Shown: positions 6,814-17,744 of the stretch, piece by piece
Numbering within the stretch: the stretch's first letter is position 1
Layout of the letters: every line of letters starts with the position of its first letter
NCBI GenBank assembly: GCA_947168335.1
Contig: CAMVLM010000032.1
Coordinates: 1 to 32,403, forward strand
Source of the DNA: an uncultured Butyrivibrio sp.
GTDB taxonomy: Bacteria > Bacillota > Clostridia > Lachnospirales > Lachnospiraceae
DNA: 32,403 nt
Direction of reading: 5' to 3'
Translations under genes and position numbers: made by a program
Notes under the pieces: generated by a model
Told to the model about the DNA's origin: nothing
Seen by the model: only the letters and a program-made list of their open reading frames with translations
Database searches by the model: none

Positions 6814-7698
6814 TCACTTTACATGTTCGTGGGTGAAAAGATGATCCTGGCAATACTCATAATTGCCGTTGCACTTTGAACAGAAGCGAAACTCCAGATT
6901 AGGATCATCCTCTTCGGTCCTGCCGCAAAATGCGCACTTATGCCTTGTGATTCCGGGAGGTGTCATTTTTACCGAACGCTTAAAATTGTTTCTTCTCTTT
7001 ACTTCCCTTGGGCGAAGGTGCATCAGTCTTCCACCTGAAAACCAGAAGATTGCAAATGTAAGAAGAGACGCGATAATCGGGAAAAATACCCAGAACTGTC
7101 CCTGTATAACTGCTGTAACCGCCTGGAAAATAAGGTATCCACCGTAAAAAATACCAAGCCATTTCATTTTAAGCGGAACAATAAACATGAAAAGAACAAC
7201 ATTATCCGGAAATGTCGCAGCAAAAGCAAGTAGTATTGACATGTTTATATAGTATGAAGTCATATAAAACAACGCAATGATATCCATCTTTGTTGCCACA
7301 TATTCAGCACCCAGATTTCCATACTGGAAATAAACTACACCGTATGTTATGAACGAAGCTATGATCATAAGAATAAAGCCCGTAAGGATATACAGGTTGT
7401 ATTTATAGCTTCCCCACACATTCTCCATTGTAGTTCCTATTGAATAATAGAAATACAACATTATCAGTGTCAGGAAAATATTTCCACCGCTTGTAGCTAC
7501 CGGAGGTACCAGTATCCAGGTCACAAGCCTCCAGATCTGCCCCCGCAGAATATAGTGCGGATTAAGTGTTAAATATCCCAGAATATTGGATGTTATCGGG
7601 GCATAATACAAAATAAATCCTATAACATAACAGATAATCAGTTTTATTGTTAAATTTTTAATGGCATATCTGCCGAATCTTCTTTCAAAATTACTCAT
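6814..7698 (-). CDS. Rhomboid-like integral membrane protein (probable pseudoprotease) with C-terminal zinc ribbon
   Basis: A 294-aa protein with about six membrane helices (roughly residues 15-40, 75-95, 100-127, 137-163, 167-197 and 203-220). RGQIWRLVTWILVPP after helix 1 and GTTMENVWGSYKYNLY after helix 2 are rhomboid/derlin-like. The catalytic GxSG of active rhomboids is absent; the matching stretch reads INMSILLAFAATFPD. That makes it a pseudoprotease candidate. After a basic linker, residues 253-294 carry C255, C258, C273, C276, C283, H286, H290 and H292, which suggests one or two zinc sites on the cytoplasmic side. AAAGGAGA lies 9 nt before the ATG. It heads the operon with the sigma-like gene. 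The fold call is from motif resemblance only. Confidence 0.75.
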   Translation of the reverse strand: MSNFERRFGRYAIKNLTIKLIICYVIGFILYYAPITSNILGYLTLNPHYILRGQIWRLVTWILVPPVATSGGNIFLTLIMLYFYYSIGTTMENVWGSYKYNLYILTGFILMIIASFITYGVVYFQYGNLGAEYVATKMDIIALFYMTSYYINMSILLAFAATFPDNVVLFMFIVPLKMKWLGIFYGGYLIFQAVTAVIQGQFWVFFPIIASLLTFAIFWFSGGRLMHLRPREVKRRNNFKRSVKMTPPGITRHKCAFCGRTEEDDPNLEFRFCSKCNGNYEYCQDHLFTHEHVK

Positions 7699-7753
7699 AT
7701 TATTGGTTCTCCTTTAATGTGCCTTGTAAAAAAGTTTAACACAATTAACAGCC

Positions 7754-7824
7754 TTTTGAACAGACGATTTGTACAAATGAGTGAGTCTGCTTCAAGATTC
7801 TTTAGGATTTTGAACAATTGATTT
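7754..7824 (+). repeat. Two direct repeats in the divergent promoter region
   Basis: TTTTGAACAGACGATTT (7754-7770) and TTTTGAACAATTGATTT (7808-7824) share their first nine bases and the end ATTT, 54 nt apart. The second overlaps the -35 of the activase promoter. They could be regulator sites for one or both divergent genes. Confidence 0.35.
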
Positions 7825-7846
7825 TTAAAATTGCTGATAGTATAAT
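7818..7846 (+). promoter_or_regulatory. Promoter of the activase gene (TTGATT-17-TATAAT)
   Basis: TTGATT (7818-7823) and a perfect TATAAT (7841-7846) are separated by 17 nt. The expected transcript start is near 7853, giving a leader of about 73 nt. AGAGG at 7912-7916 serves the ATG at 7926. Confidence 0.8.
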
Positions 7847-7925
7847 TCTTTGTAATGCGCTTTAAAATAAGATGTATATAAATAAGAAATGATAAACAGT
7901 TTTTTTCTTACAGAGGTTGTATTAA

Positions 7926-10900
7926 ATGATTTCAAGAGATTACACATTAGGTATTGATATTGGCTCCACAACAGTCAAGATTGCACTTATGGATGCAGAG
8001 AGAAATATCGTCTTTTCTGATTACAGAAGGCATTTTGCCAACATTCAGGAAACACTTCTTTCTCTCCTTCAAGACGCTGCCAAAATAAGCGGCAATGTTA
8101 CACTTCATCCTGTCATCACTGGTTCCGGCGGTCTTACACTTGCAGGACATCTTGATGTACCTTTTGTTCAGGAAGTAATCGCTGTTTCAACTGCTCTTAA
8201 GGCACTTGCTCCCAAAACTGATGTAGCAATCGAGCTTGGCGGTGAGGATGCCAAGATCATCTACTTTGAAGGCGGCAATGTTGAGCAGCGTATGAACGGC
8301 ATCTGCGCCGGCGGAACCGGATCATTTATCGACCAGATGGCTTCTCTTCTTCAGACAGATGCTTCAGGTCTTAATGAATATGCCAAAAATTACAACAGTC
8401 TCTACACAATCGCAGCCCGCTGCGGTGTTTTCGCAAAATCAGATATTCAGCCCCTTATAAATGACGGAGCTACCAAGGAAGACCTTGCAGCTTCTATTTT
8501 CCAGGCAGTTGTAAACCAGACAATAAGTGGTCTTGCCTGTGGTAAACCCATCAGAGGACATATTGCATTTTTAGGTGGTCCTCTCCATTTCCTTTCAGAA
8601 TTGAAGAATGCCTTCATCAGAACACTCAAACTCGATGATGAGCACATTATTGATACAGAACATTCTCATCTATTTGCTGCGATGGGATCAGCCATGAATG
8701 CCAGTGAAGATGCCCATTTCACAATGACTGAAATGATCGGCAAGCTTACACACAAGATCACCATGGCTGCCGAGGTCTCAAGACTTGAACCTCTTTTCGA
8801 GTCAGAGGCTGAATACCAGGAGTTCTTAAACAGACAGAATAACTACAGAGTTAAGACATCCCTTCTTGATAACTACAAAGGAAACGCTTACCTTGGAATC
8901 GACGCCGGTTCCACAACAACCAAGTGCGCCCTTGTTTCAGAAGATGGAGATCTTCTCTACTCTTTCTATTCAAGCAACAACGGTAACCCGCTCAAGACAG
9001 CAATCGGATCCATTCAGGAAATCTATAAACTCATGCCCGAGGGAGTAAAGATTGCCCGCTCCTGCTCAACAGGTTATGGTGAGGCGCTTCTTAAATCCGC
9101 GCTCATGCTTGATGACGGTGAAGTTGAGACAATCGCACATTACAACGCGGCTGCCTTCTTTGATCCTGAAGTAGACTGTATCCTCGATATCGGCGGACAG
9201 GATATGAAATGTATCCATATCAAAAATGATACTGTCGATTCCGTTCAGCTTAACGAAGCATGCTCATCAGGATGTGGAAGCTTTATCGAAACCTTTGCGA
9301 AATCCCTTAATTACTCTGTTCAGGATTTTGCTAAAGTAGCTCTCTTTGCAGAGTCACCCATAGATCTGGGAACACGCTGTACCGTATTCATGAACTCAAG
9401 AGTTAAGCAGGCCCAGAAGGAAGGCGCTTCTGTTGCAGATATTTCTGCAGGACTTGCATACTCTGTTATAAAAAATGCGCTCTTTAAGGTTATTAAAGTT
9501 TCCGATGCCAAAGATCTCGGTGAACACATAGTTGTTCAGGGCGGAACTTTCTATAATGATGCTGTCCTTAAAGCCTTCGAAAAAATATCCGGTGCCAAGG
9601 TTACAAGACCTGACATCGCAGGTATCATGGGTGCTTTTGGTGCTGCTCTCATCGCAAGAAATCGTTTCCATGAGAACAAGTCACAGCAGACTACAATGCT
9701 TACCATTGATCAGATCAATAAGCTTGAGTACTCAACCAGCATGACTACATGTCAGGGATGTACCAACCATTGTCGTCTTACCATCAATAAGTTCACGGGT
9801 GGACGTCAGCACATCTCCGGAAACAGATGTGAACGTGGTATCGGAAAAGTTAAGAACGCTGCCGGCATTCCTAACCTTTTTGACTATAAATACAAGAGAA
9901 TATTTGACTACAAGCCTCTTGATGAATCACAGGCAACAAGAGGTACTGTTGGTATACCGAGAGTCCTTAATTTCTATGAGAACTATCCTTTCTGGTTCAC
10001 ATTCTTTACAGACCTCGGATACAAGGTAGTTTTATCACCCAGATCAACTCATCAGATATATGAGCTCGGTATTGAATCAATACCAAGTGAATCTGAGTGC
10101 TATCCTGCAAAACTATCCCATGGCCATATTGAATGGCTCATCAAGAACAATGTTGATTTCATCTTCTATCCGGGATTGTTTTATGAGCGCGATGAAGTAG
10201 ACGGAGCAACCAACCATTATAATTGCCCTATTGTTACTTCATACTCAGAAAATATCAAAAACAATGTTGAATCCATAACCAATGGTAAGATGAAGCTCAG
10301 AAATCCTTTTATGTCTTTTGCTTCTCTTGAAACAGCTACGGATGCACTTGTTAAGGAGTTCTCAGAGATTCTCGCAAAAGATATTATCAGAGCTGCCAAA
10401 AACGGCTGGGATGAAATGGCAAAAGCCAGAGATGACATCCGCAAGAAGGGTGAAGAAACTCTTCGCTGGATGAAGGAAAACAATAAACACGGTATTGTAG
10501 TTGCAGGCCGTCCTTATCATATTGATCCTGAGATCAACCACGGTATCCCGGATATGATCTGCTCATACGGTGTTGCAGTTCTTACCGAGGACTCCATCTC
10601 ACATCTTGGAGCTCCGGAAAGACCTCTTATCGTATCCGACCAGTGGATGTATCACTCAAGACTTTATGCAGCAGCAAGTTATGTAAGAACAAGGGACGAT
10701 CTTGATCTTATTCAGCTCAATTCCTTCGGATGCGGACTTGATGCTGTTACAACTGACCAGGTAAATGACATCTTATCAGGTTCTGACAAGATTTATACCT
10801 GTCTTAAGATTGATGAGGTCAACAACCTCGGAAGTGCAAGAATAAGAGTACGTTCTCTTCTTGCCGCTATCAGAGTAAGAAAACAGCAGGGCTTCAAGGA

Positions 10901-12197
10901 AAGGGAGATCAAATCCACAGCTCTCAAGCGCGCAATCTTTACAGAAGAAATGCGTAAAGACTATACAATCCTTGTACCTCAGATGTCACCTATTCACTTC
11001 GACATCTTAGAACCTGCATTGTCCGCATGCGGATACAATATGGTTGTAATGCAGAATGATAACAAGCATGCAATCGATATGGGTCTTAAATATGTAAATA
11101 ATGATGCCTGCTACCCTTCTCTCTGGGTTGTAGGTCAGATTATGGACGAGCTTCTTTCAGGAAAATATGACCTGAACAAAACAGCTGTACTTATGAGCCA
11201 GACAGGTGGTGGATGTCGTGCAACCAACTATGTCGGATTTATAAGAAGAGCTCTCAGAAAAGCCGGAATGGAGCAGATACCTGTTGTATCACTCAACTTA
11301 AGCAAGCTTGAAAGCAATCCCGGTTTTCACATCAATTTTGAGATGCTTGAAAGAGCTGCCTACGCCGCTGTATTCGGTGATGTATTTATGCGATGTGTTT
11401 ATCGTATGCGTCCCTATGAGAAGGTTGCAGGTTCTGTTGAAGCCGTACATGAAAAATGGAAAAAGAAGTGCATAGAATTCGTATCTTCCAAGCATTTAAG
11501 TTTTGGAAAATTCCAGAAAATGTGTGCTGATATAGTTGCTGACTTCGACTCTATAGAAATCACTGACGAGATCAAACCCAGAGTTGGTATTGTAGGTGAG
11601 ATCCTTGTTAAGTTTGCACCTGCAGCAAATAATCACCTTGTTGAGCTTCTTGAATCAGAAGGTGCTGAAGCTGTTGTTCCCGATCTTTTGGACTTCATGC
11701 TTTACTGCTTCTACAACCAGGTATACAAGGCTGATCAGCTCGGAACAAGCAAGAAGACCAAAGCATTCTGTAAGGCCGGTATCTGGGCTCTTGAGAAGCT
11801 TAGAGGCGGTGCTTCAAAGGCATTTGAAAAGAGCGTTCACTTCGACGCACCCACAAGTATTTACAAACTCGTGGAATATGCTAAGCCAATCGTTTCAATC
11901 GGTAATCAGACCGGAGAAGGATGGTTCCTCACAGGTGAAATGGTCGAGCTTATCAAAGAAGGGGCTTCAAACATTGTCTGCACACAGCCCTTTGGCTGCC
12001 TTCCAAACCACGTTGTAGGTAAAGGAGTTATCAAGCAGATGCGTCATCTCTACCCTGAATGTAACATCGTAGCGATTGACTATGATCCCGGTGCAAGTGA
12101 GGTCAACCAGCTTAACAGAATCAAGCTGATGCTTTCAACAGCACATAAAAAAGCAAAAGCACCCGTAAACGAAATGGAAAACAAAGCAATTTCATAA
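7926..12197 (+). CDS. Giant fused acyl-CoA dehydratase activase (tandem BadF/HgdC ATPase + DUF2229/HgdB-like)
   Basis: The only plus-strand gene (1423 aa). Residues 5-300 and 322-590 are two successive ASKHA ATPase modules of the BadF/BcrA/HgdC type (phosphate-1 motifs [14 protein letters not shown] and [14 protein letters not shown]). In HgdC, the activator of 2-hydroxyglutaryl-CoA dehydratase, C127 and C166 of each of two subunits hold one [4Fe-4S] cluster. Here C127 and C166 occur in module 1, and C446 (with C450) and C485 in module 2. A cysteine motif C609-x2-C612-x3-C616-x18-C635 follows, then a DUF2229/HgdB-like part with C725, C936, C1062, C1097 and C1358. ATP-driven low-potential electron transfer is the family role; the substrate is unknown. 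It has its own promoter and a strong terminator. No dehydratase subunit genes are adjacent. Confidence 0.92.
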   Translation: MISRDYTLGIDIGSTTVKIALMDAERNIVFSDYRRHFANIQETLLSLLQDAAKISGNVTLHPVITGSGGLTLAGHLDVPFVQEVIAVSTALKALAPKTDVAIELGGEDAKIIYFEGGNVEQRMNGICAGGTGSFIDQMASLLQTDASGLNEYAKNYNSLYTIAARCGVFAKSDIQPLINDGATKEDLAASIFQAVVNQTISGLACGKPIRGHIAFLGGPLHFLSELKNAFIRTLKLDDEHIIDTEHSHLFAAMGSAMNASEDAHFTMTEMIGKLTHKITMAAEVSRLEPLFESEAEYQEFLNRQNNYRVKTSLLDNYKGNAYLGIDAGSTTTKCALVSEDGDLLYSFYSSNNGNPLKTAIGSIQEIYKLMPEGVKIARSCSTGYGEALLKSALMLDDGEVETIAHYNAAAFFDPEVDCILDIGGQDMKCIHIKNDTVDSVQLNEACSSGCGSFIETFAKSLNYSVQDFAKVALFAESPIDLGTRCTVFMNSRVKQAQKEGASVADISAGLAYSVIKNALFKVIKVSDAKDLGEHIVVQGGTFYNDAVLKAFEKISGAKVTRPDIAGIMGAFGAALIARNRFHENKSQQTTMLTIDQINKLEYSTSMTTCQGCTNHCRLTINKFTGGRQHISGNRCERGIGKVKNAAGIPNLFDYKYKRIFDYKPLDESQATRGTVGIPRVLNFYENYPFWFTFFTDLGYKVVLSPRSTHQIYELGIESIPSESECYPAKLSHGHIEWLIKNNVDFIFYPGLFYERDEVDGATNHYNCPIVTSYSENIKNNVESITNGKMKLRNPFMSFASLETATDALVKEFSEILAKDIIRAAKNGWDEMAKARDDIRKKGEETLRWMKENNKHGIVVAGRPYHIDPEINHGIPDMICSYGVAVLTEDSISHLGAPERPLIVSDQWMYHSRLYAAASYVRTRDDLDLIQLNSFGCGLDAVTTDQVNDILSGSDKIYTCLKIDEVNNLGSARIRVRSLLAAIRVRKQQGFKEREIKSTALKRAIFTEEMRKDYTILVPQMSPIHFDILEPALSACGYNMVVMQNDNKHAIDMGLKYVNNDACYPSLWVVGQIMDELLSGKYDLNKTAVLMSQTGGGCRATNYVGFIRRALRKAGMEQIPVVSLNLSKLESNPGFHINFEMLERAAYAAVFGDVFMRCVYRMRPYEKVAGSVEAVHEKWKKKCIEFVSSKHLSFGKFQKMCADIVADFDSIEITDEIKPRVGIVGEILVKFAPAANNHLVELLESEGAEAVVPDLLDFMLYCFYNQVYKADQLGTSKKTKAFCKAGIWALEKLRGGASKAFEKSVHFDAPTSIYKLVEYAKPIVSIGNQTGEGWFLTGEMVELIKEGASNIVCTQPFGCLPNHVVGKGVIKQMRHLYPECNIVAIDYDPGASEVNQLNRIKLMLSTAHKKAKAPVNEMENKAIS

Positions 12198-12204
12198 AAA
12201 ATAA

Positions 12205-12228
12205 ATGTGCGCCTCAGGGGGCGCACAT
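12205..12228. terminator. First hairpin after the activase gene
   Basis: ATGTGCGCC and GGCGCACAT form a 9-bp G+C-rich stem with a 6-nt loop, 8 nt past the activase stop. It lacks a following T-run, so it is probably an auxiliary hairpin or a 3' stabiliser. Confidence 0.5.
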
Positions 12229-12229
12229 G

Positions 12230-12266
12230 AAAAGGGCTACGCACTCGAATAGTACGTAGCCCTTTT
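12230..12266. terminator. Bidirectional terminator between convergent genes
   Basis: AAAAGGGCTACG and CGTAGCCCTTTT form a perfect 12-bp stem with a 13-nt loop, with A and T flanks on both sides. It can end the activase transcript on the plus strand and the 12292-12765 gene on the minus strand. Confidence 0.88.
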
Positions 12267-12291
12267 CCACCCTCATAAAAAACCGCAAACA

Positions 12292-12765
12292 TCACGCTTT
12301 TTCTTTTAATTTATCGATATCTTCCTGAGTTCTTTCAGAAGCAAACTCATTTGATCTAAGTGCAACCTGTGTTTTTAGCAAACGATTGTGAACATCGTTC
12401 CTCTTCTTGAAGTAGTCCAGAAGTTCCTCATCAGTAATGCGAAGATATCCTTCTGCTATTGCTCCCGGAAGAACAAACTTCTTAACAACATCTGCAAACT
12501 TCACCTCTATATACTTGCCATCCTGAGTAGAGATCTTTCCTTTGCCAAACTTTTCATGTTCAATATCAAGTCCGACAACATCTTTGTCGCCAAGAGCTGC
12601 AGCCTCTCCCTTAATGGAGTCAATCTCCTTTTCCAGGGCTTCGTGCTCATTTTTCAACTCATCAAGCTTTTTGGAATTTTCTTCCAGAAGTTCTTTTGTT
12701 CTTTTGGTTCTTGCCTTTGGAGCGGTTTTAACTTCCTTCTCTTCCTCTTCAAGATCTAAACCCAT
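12292..12765 (-). CDS. Small coiled-coil protein with PcrA/UvrD C-terminal-like (Tudor-like) domain
   Basis: A 157-aa protein without a recognised name. It opens with an acidic then basic stretch and a coiled coil to about residue 55. Residues 64-105 (VGLDIEHEKFGKGKI ... IEVKFADVVKKFVLPGAI) resemble the small beta-barrel at the C-terminus of PcrA/UvrD helicases, which contacts RNA polymerase. A helical C-terminus follows. Two Met codons are adjacent; AAGAGG is 3 nt before the first and 6 nt before the second, so the start is put at 12765. It shares a terminator with the convergent activase gene. The domain call rests on the HxKFGxGxI and F-LPGA pattern. A role in transcription or repair is only a guess. 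Confidence 0.75.
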   Translation of the reverse strand: MGLDLEEEEKEVKTAPKARTKRTKELLEENSKKLDELKNEHEALEKEIDSIKGEAAALGDKDVVGLDIEHEKFGKGKISTQDGKYIEVKFADVVKKFVLPGAIAEGYLRITDEELLDYFKKRNDVHNRLLKTQVALRSNEFASERTQEDIDKLKEKA

Positions 12766-12905
12766 CATTTACCTCTTTTCCGCAAGATATACGACTTGCA
12801 ACATCTCAAAGCTAACCGATAAATATATTCTATCGTATTTTTTTTATTTTGAGGTGTATTGATTCGATTTTTAATAAATCTTTTATCCTTTTTATTTTCT
12901 CTTTC

Positions 12906-13871
12906 TCACTGCTCTTCTGTCAGCTCTGTGAGCGCTTTCTGCTTCCTTGCATCATCGAGTATCTGGCCCCACTTATAAGGGGTTGCCTGATATACATAGT
13001 AATCAAGCCAGTTGGAATAAAGATTATTGCAATGGGATCTCCAGGTAAGCTGAGGAGTATTATCCGGGTCATCTTCAGGATAATAGTTTTCCGGAACATG
13101 AATCGGAAGATCCTTGCTGAGATCTCTTATATATTCATTGTGCAGAGTCAGTCTGTCATATTCTGCGTGGCCCATTACAAAAATGTTTTTGCCATCTTTG
13201 CTCATGCAAAGGAAAACACCTGCCCGTGCGGACTCAGCCAGAACCACAAGATCCTTGCATGCATGTATCTCTGCTGCAGGTGACTCAGTGTGTCTTGAAT
13301 GAGGCATAAGAAAGACATCATCAAAGCCTCTGACAAGCGGCACCTTGCGATTCTCAACCCTGTGCTCGAAAAGACCGAAAAGCTTCTCGGGAAGAAGTCT
13401 TTTGTTAATTCCATAATGATAGTAAAGCCCTGCCTGTGCTCCCCAGCATATATGGAAAGTAGATGTTACATTAGTTTTCGACCACTCAAATATCTTGCAC
13501 AGTTCAGGCCAGTAATCTACTTCCTCAAATTCCATCTGTTCAACAGGAGCTCCTGTAATTATAAGGCCGTCATATGTATTATCCTTGAGTTCATCAAAGG
13601 TATGATAGAACCTGTTCAGATGGTTGGGAGATGTGTTAAGTGATTTATGACTTGATACTCTCATAAATGAAACATCGATCTGCAAAGGCGTATTTGAAAG
13701 AGATCTGAGAAGCTGTAACTCAGTGTCTTCCTTAAGAGGCATAAGATTCAATATACATATGTTAAGAGAACGGATATCCTGATGCATGGCTCTGTTCTCA
13801 TCAACTACGAATATATTTTCTTTTTCAAGTATTTCTCTGACCGGCAGGTCATTCATTATTTTAATGGGCAT
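12906..13871 (-). CDS. metA: Homoserine O-acetyltransferase (MetA type)
   Basis: Activates homoserine in the first committed step of methionine synthesis. The 321-aa protein carries the MetA signature from MPIKI onward. The catalytic residues are C142 (HICWGAQ), H235 and E237 (GHAEYD). Position 111 is Glu (GAPVEQM). In characterised MetA enzymes Glu111 goes with acetyl-CoA and Gly111 with succinyl-CoA, so despite the common name homoserine O-succinyltransferase this one is predicted to use acetyl-CoA. GGAGG is 9 nt before the ATG. It starts 28 nt after ligA, so it is likely the last gene of rluF-ligA-metA. No SAM or T-box riboswitch is visible in the short gap ahead of it. Confidence 0.96.
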   Translation of the reverse strand: MPIKIMNDLPVREILEKENIFVVDENRAMHQDIRSLNICILNLMPLKEDTELQLLRSLSNTPLQIDVSFMRVSSHKSLNTSPNHLNRFYHTFDELKDNTYDGLIITGAPVEQMEFEEVDYWPELCKIFEWSKTNVTSTFHICWGAQAGLYYHYGINKRLLPEKLFGLFEHRVENRKVPLVRGFDDVFLMPHSRHTESPAAEIHACKDLVVLAESARAGVFLCMSKDGKNIFVMGHAEYDRLTLHNEYIRDLSKDLPIHVPENYYPEDDPDNTPQLTWRSHCNNLYSNWLDYYVYQATPYKWGQILDDARKQKALTELTEEQ

Positions 13872-13899
13872 TTACTTATACCTCCAGGTTATTATTCTA

Positions 13900-15936
<2,037 letters not shown>

Positions 15937-16656
15937 TTATCTGCTTATTCCTGCAAGTCTGTAAAGCTCGGATAAATCCTCACCTGTTATTTCTCTGTAT
16001 TCAGAATACGCCAGACCCTCAAGTTTAATATTCATTATTCTGACTCTTTTAAGCCTTAAAACATTATATCCAAAGGCATCACACATTCGCCTTATCTGCC
16101 TGTTAAGTCCCTGTGTAAGGGTAATCTTGAAACAGTCATCGGAAATCATCTCTGTTTTACATGGACGTGTTTTTACATCCAGTTCAGACAGATATACTCC
16201 TTTTTCAAGAGACTTTAAAAATCTGTCTGTGAGCTTGTGATTCACCTGAACGACATATTCCTTCTCGTGACCGTTTCGCCCCTTCATCATTGCCTGTATA
16301 AGATCACCATCATCAGTAAGGATCATAAGGCCTTCAGAATCCTTATCCAGACGCCCTGCATAGGTAACTCTGCCCGGATAATTAATATCATCTATGATTG
16401 TCTTTTCAGCATGATCATCTTTTTCAGTACAAACAACTCCGACAGGTTTGTTATACGCAAGAACAACAAATTCCGTTTTAGCGGTTATCCTTTTTCCGTC
16501 AAAAAGAACCTCATCACCGGAATGTACCCTGACTCCCTGCCCGGCAACCACACCGTTAACGGTGATTCTGCCATCATCAATAAGTTTATCCGCATCACGT
16601 CTTGAACATATTCCGCATTTTGCTATGAATTTATTCAGTCTTATTTCTTCTTCCAA
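15937..16656 (-). CDS. rluF: RluF-type 23S rRNA pseudouridine synthase
   Basis: Isomerises a uridine in 23S rRNA. Residues 5-60 are an S4 RNA-binding domain. The RsuA/RluB/RluE/RluF catalytic motif GRLDKDSEGLMILTDDG carries the nucleophilic Asp. NGHEKEYVV and GLNRQIRRMCDAFGY resemble E. coli RluF more than RluB. An upstream GTG at 16665 directly abuts AAGG with no spacer, whereas the TTG at 16656 stands 6 nt from AAGGTG; I therefore choose the TTG. It appears to be the first gene of rluF-ligA-metA. The paralogue (RluF versus RluB) is the less certain part. Confidence 0.9.
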   Translation of the reverse strand: MEEEIRLNKFIAKCGICSRRDADKLIDDGRITVNGVVAGQGVRVHSGDEVLFDGKRITAKTEFVVLAYNKPVGVVCTEKDDHAEKTIIDDINYPGRVTYAGRLDKDSEGLMILTDDGDLIQAMMKGRNGHEKEYVVQVNHKLTDRFLKSLEKGVYLSELDVKTRPCKTEMISDDCFKITLTQGLNRQIRRMCDAFGYNVLRLKRVRIMNIKLEGLAYSEYREITGEDLSELYRLAGISR

Positions 16657-16680
16657 TACTATCACCTTGTAATCTGCTGT

Positions 16681-16702
16681 AAAAAACGCAGAAAGTATCT
16701 GC
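16681..16702 (-). terminator. Small terminator-like hairpin ahead of rluF
   Basis: GCAGA and TCTGC pair around a 5-nt loop and are followed on the minus strand by GTTTTTT. It is either a second, tandem terminator for the MecA-like gene or an attenuator in the rluF leader. The stem is short. Confidence 0.45.
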
Positions 16703-16711
16703 CTTTACTAC

Positions 16712-16742
16712 AAAAAAGGAACGACCTCATTGCAGCCGTTCC
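16712..16742 (-). terminator. Rho-independent terminator of the MecA-like gene
   Basis: GGAACG and CGTTCC form a 6-bp stem with a 13-nt loop, then TTTTTT on the minus strand, 31 nt past the stop. Confidence 0.8.
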
Positions 16743-16772
16743 GGTTTTTCAGATATGAATAAGAACCTTAAA

Positions 16773-17612
16773 TCAAAGCGCCTTCAGATTCTCGACAGCA
16801 TTTTCTTTAAGAACACATTCGTAATTCTCATCCATATGTAATATCATCATATCCTTGGTAGTTACAAATGCACCATACTCATAGCAGATAGAGAAAACAG
16901 AAGCAAATGTCTTAGCCTTCTCATCCTTTTTATCAAAGAGCATGTAGAATTTGCCTGTCTTGGGATTCTTATATAATGCACTGAACATACCTACACTCTC
17001 AGGAATCTGTTTTGAAAGTGCAACAACAGTTCTAAGAGAATCAAACCTGAATACAAATGACTGGAATTTAAGTCTATCAAGCTCAGAAACTTCTTCACCG
17101 GTTCCTTCGCTCTCTATTTTTGTTTTTCTGTTATTATCAGCCTTTTTAACTGGGATCTGATCAACAACCTGATCATCCATATCCCCGTTCACCTTCATGG
17201 CCATATCACGAACCGAATTGGTGAATTCCTTAAGATTCTGAAGATACTCGCTAAGCTTGGGAATTCTGTCCTCCTCAGGAATATCCCCCAGCTCTTCAAG
17301 AAAATTCTTAGGCAGTTTAAGTCCGGCTTTCTCCGTAATGTTCTTAAGCATATCAGCAAAAGCTCCGCCTAAATTCTCTGATAATGTAAGTGAAATGGAA
17401 TGATCGGGAAGCACAGTTATCTGCATTGGAGTAAAATCTCCGGCAGGCTTATAATCAACTTCCTCAACTGCCTTCTCCATGACATCATGTAAAAAGTCCA
17501 TTGCTTCTTTGCTCTTCTGGAAAAGATCCTCGAGCTTTAATCCCTGCTCATCCATATCATCTTCAGTGATGATGCAATTTACAGTATCCTTATTAACTCT
17601 TGTAAACTTCAT
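16773..17612 (-). CDS. mecA: MecA-like ClpC adaptor protein
   Basis: Adaptor that delivers substrates to the ClpCP protease, known in Bacillus as the negative regulator of competence. The protein is 279 aa. The N-terminal substrate-binding part starts MKFTRVNKDTVNCIITEDDM. An acidic, low-complexity linker (about residues 150-170) leads to the C-terminal ClpC-binding domain (FRFDSLRTVVALSKQI ... YEYGAFV). The frame runs 19 codons further upstream, but AAAGG 9 nt ahead of the ATG at 17612 and the family N-terminus both fix the start there. It has its own extended -10 promoter and a terminator, so it is probably monocistronic although it lies just downstream of hypE. Substrates cannot be read from sequence. 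Confidence 0.88.
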   Translation of the reverse strand: MKFTRVNKDTVNCIITEDDMDEQGLKLEDLFQKSKEAMDFLHDVMEKAVEEVDYKPAGDFTPMQITVLPDHSISLTLSENLGGAFADMLKNITEKAGLKLPKNFLEELGDIPEEDRIPKLSEYLQNLKEFTNSVRDMAMKVNGDMDDQVVDQIPVKKADNNRKTKIESEGTGEEVSELDRLKFQSFVFRFDSLRTVVALSKQIPESVGMFSALYKNPKTGKFYMLFDKKDEKAKTFASVFSICYEYGAFVTTKDMMILHMDENYECVLKENAVENLKAL

Positions 17613-17635
17613 AAAAAATACCTTTAAATCAAATA

Positions 17636-17657
17636 ATCCGACATAGTCATATCGGAT
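17636..17657. repeat. Dyad in the leader of the MecA-like gene
   Basis: ATCCGA and TCGGAT flank a 10-nt centre. The element lies between the -10 and the ribosome site, so it could be an operator or an RNA hairpin. Confidence 0.45.
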
Positions 17658-17689
17658 AAAAACTTCCATACCGGTAAAACAACATGACT

Positions 17690-17698
17690 ATTATACCA
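17690..17698 (-). promoter_or_regulatory. Extended -10 (TGGTATAAT) of the MecA-like gene
   Basis: TGG-TATAAT matches the extended -10 consensus exactly, 77 nt before the ATG at 17612. No convincing -35 is seen. The same nonamer precedes rsmF. Confidence 0.65.
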
Positions 17699-17744
17699 TA
17701 TTTAGAAGTTAATGCTACCCACTATCAAAACTTAGTATATGTAA

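Noticed and set aside
12849..13283. Plus-strand open frame of 144 codons opposite metA
   Set aside because: metA has full-length family conservation on the other strand; the shadow has a composition typical of antisense frames.
13872..13899. Possible SAM or T-box riboswitch ahead of metA
   Set aside because: The gap after ligA is 28 nt, far too short for either class.
17613..17669. 19-residue upstream extension of the MecA-like protein
   Set aside because: The family starts at MKFTRVN, and AAAGG is properly spaced only for the ATG at 17612.
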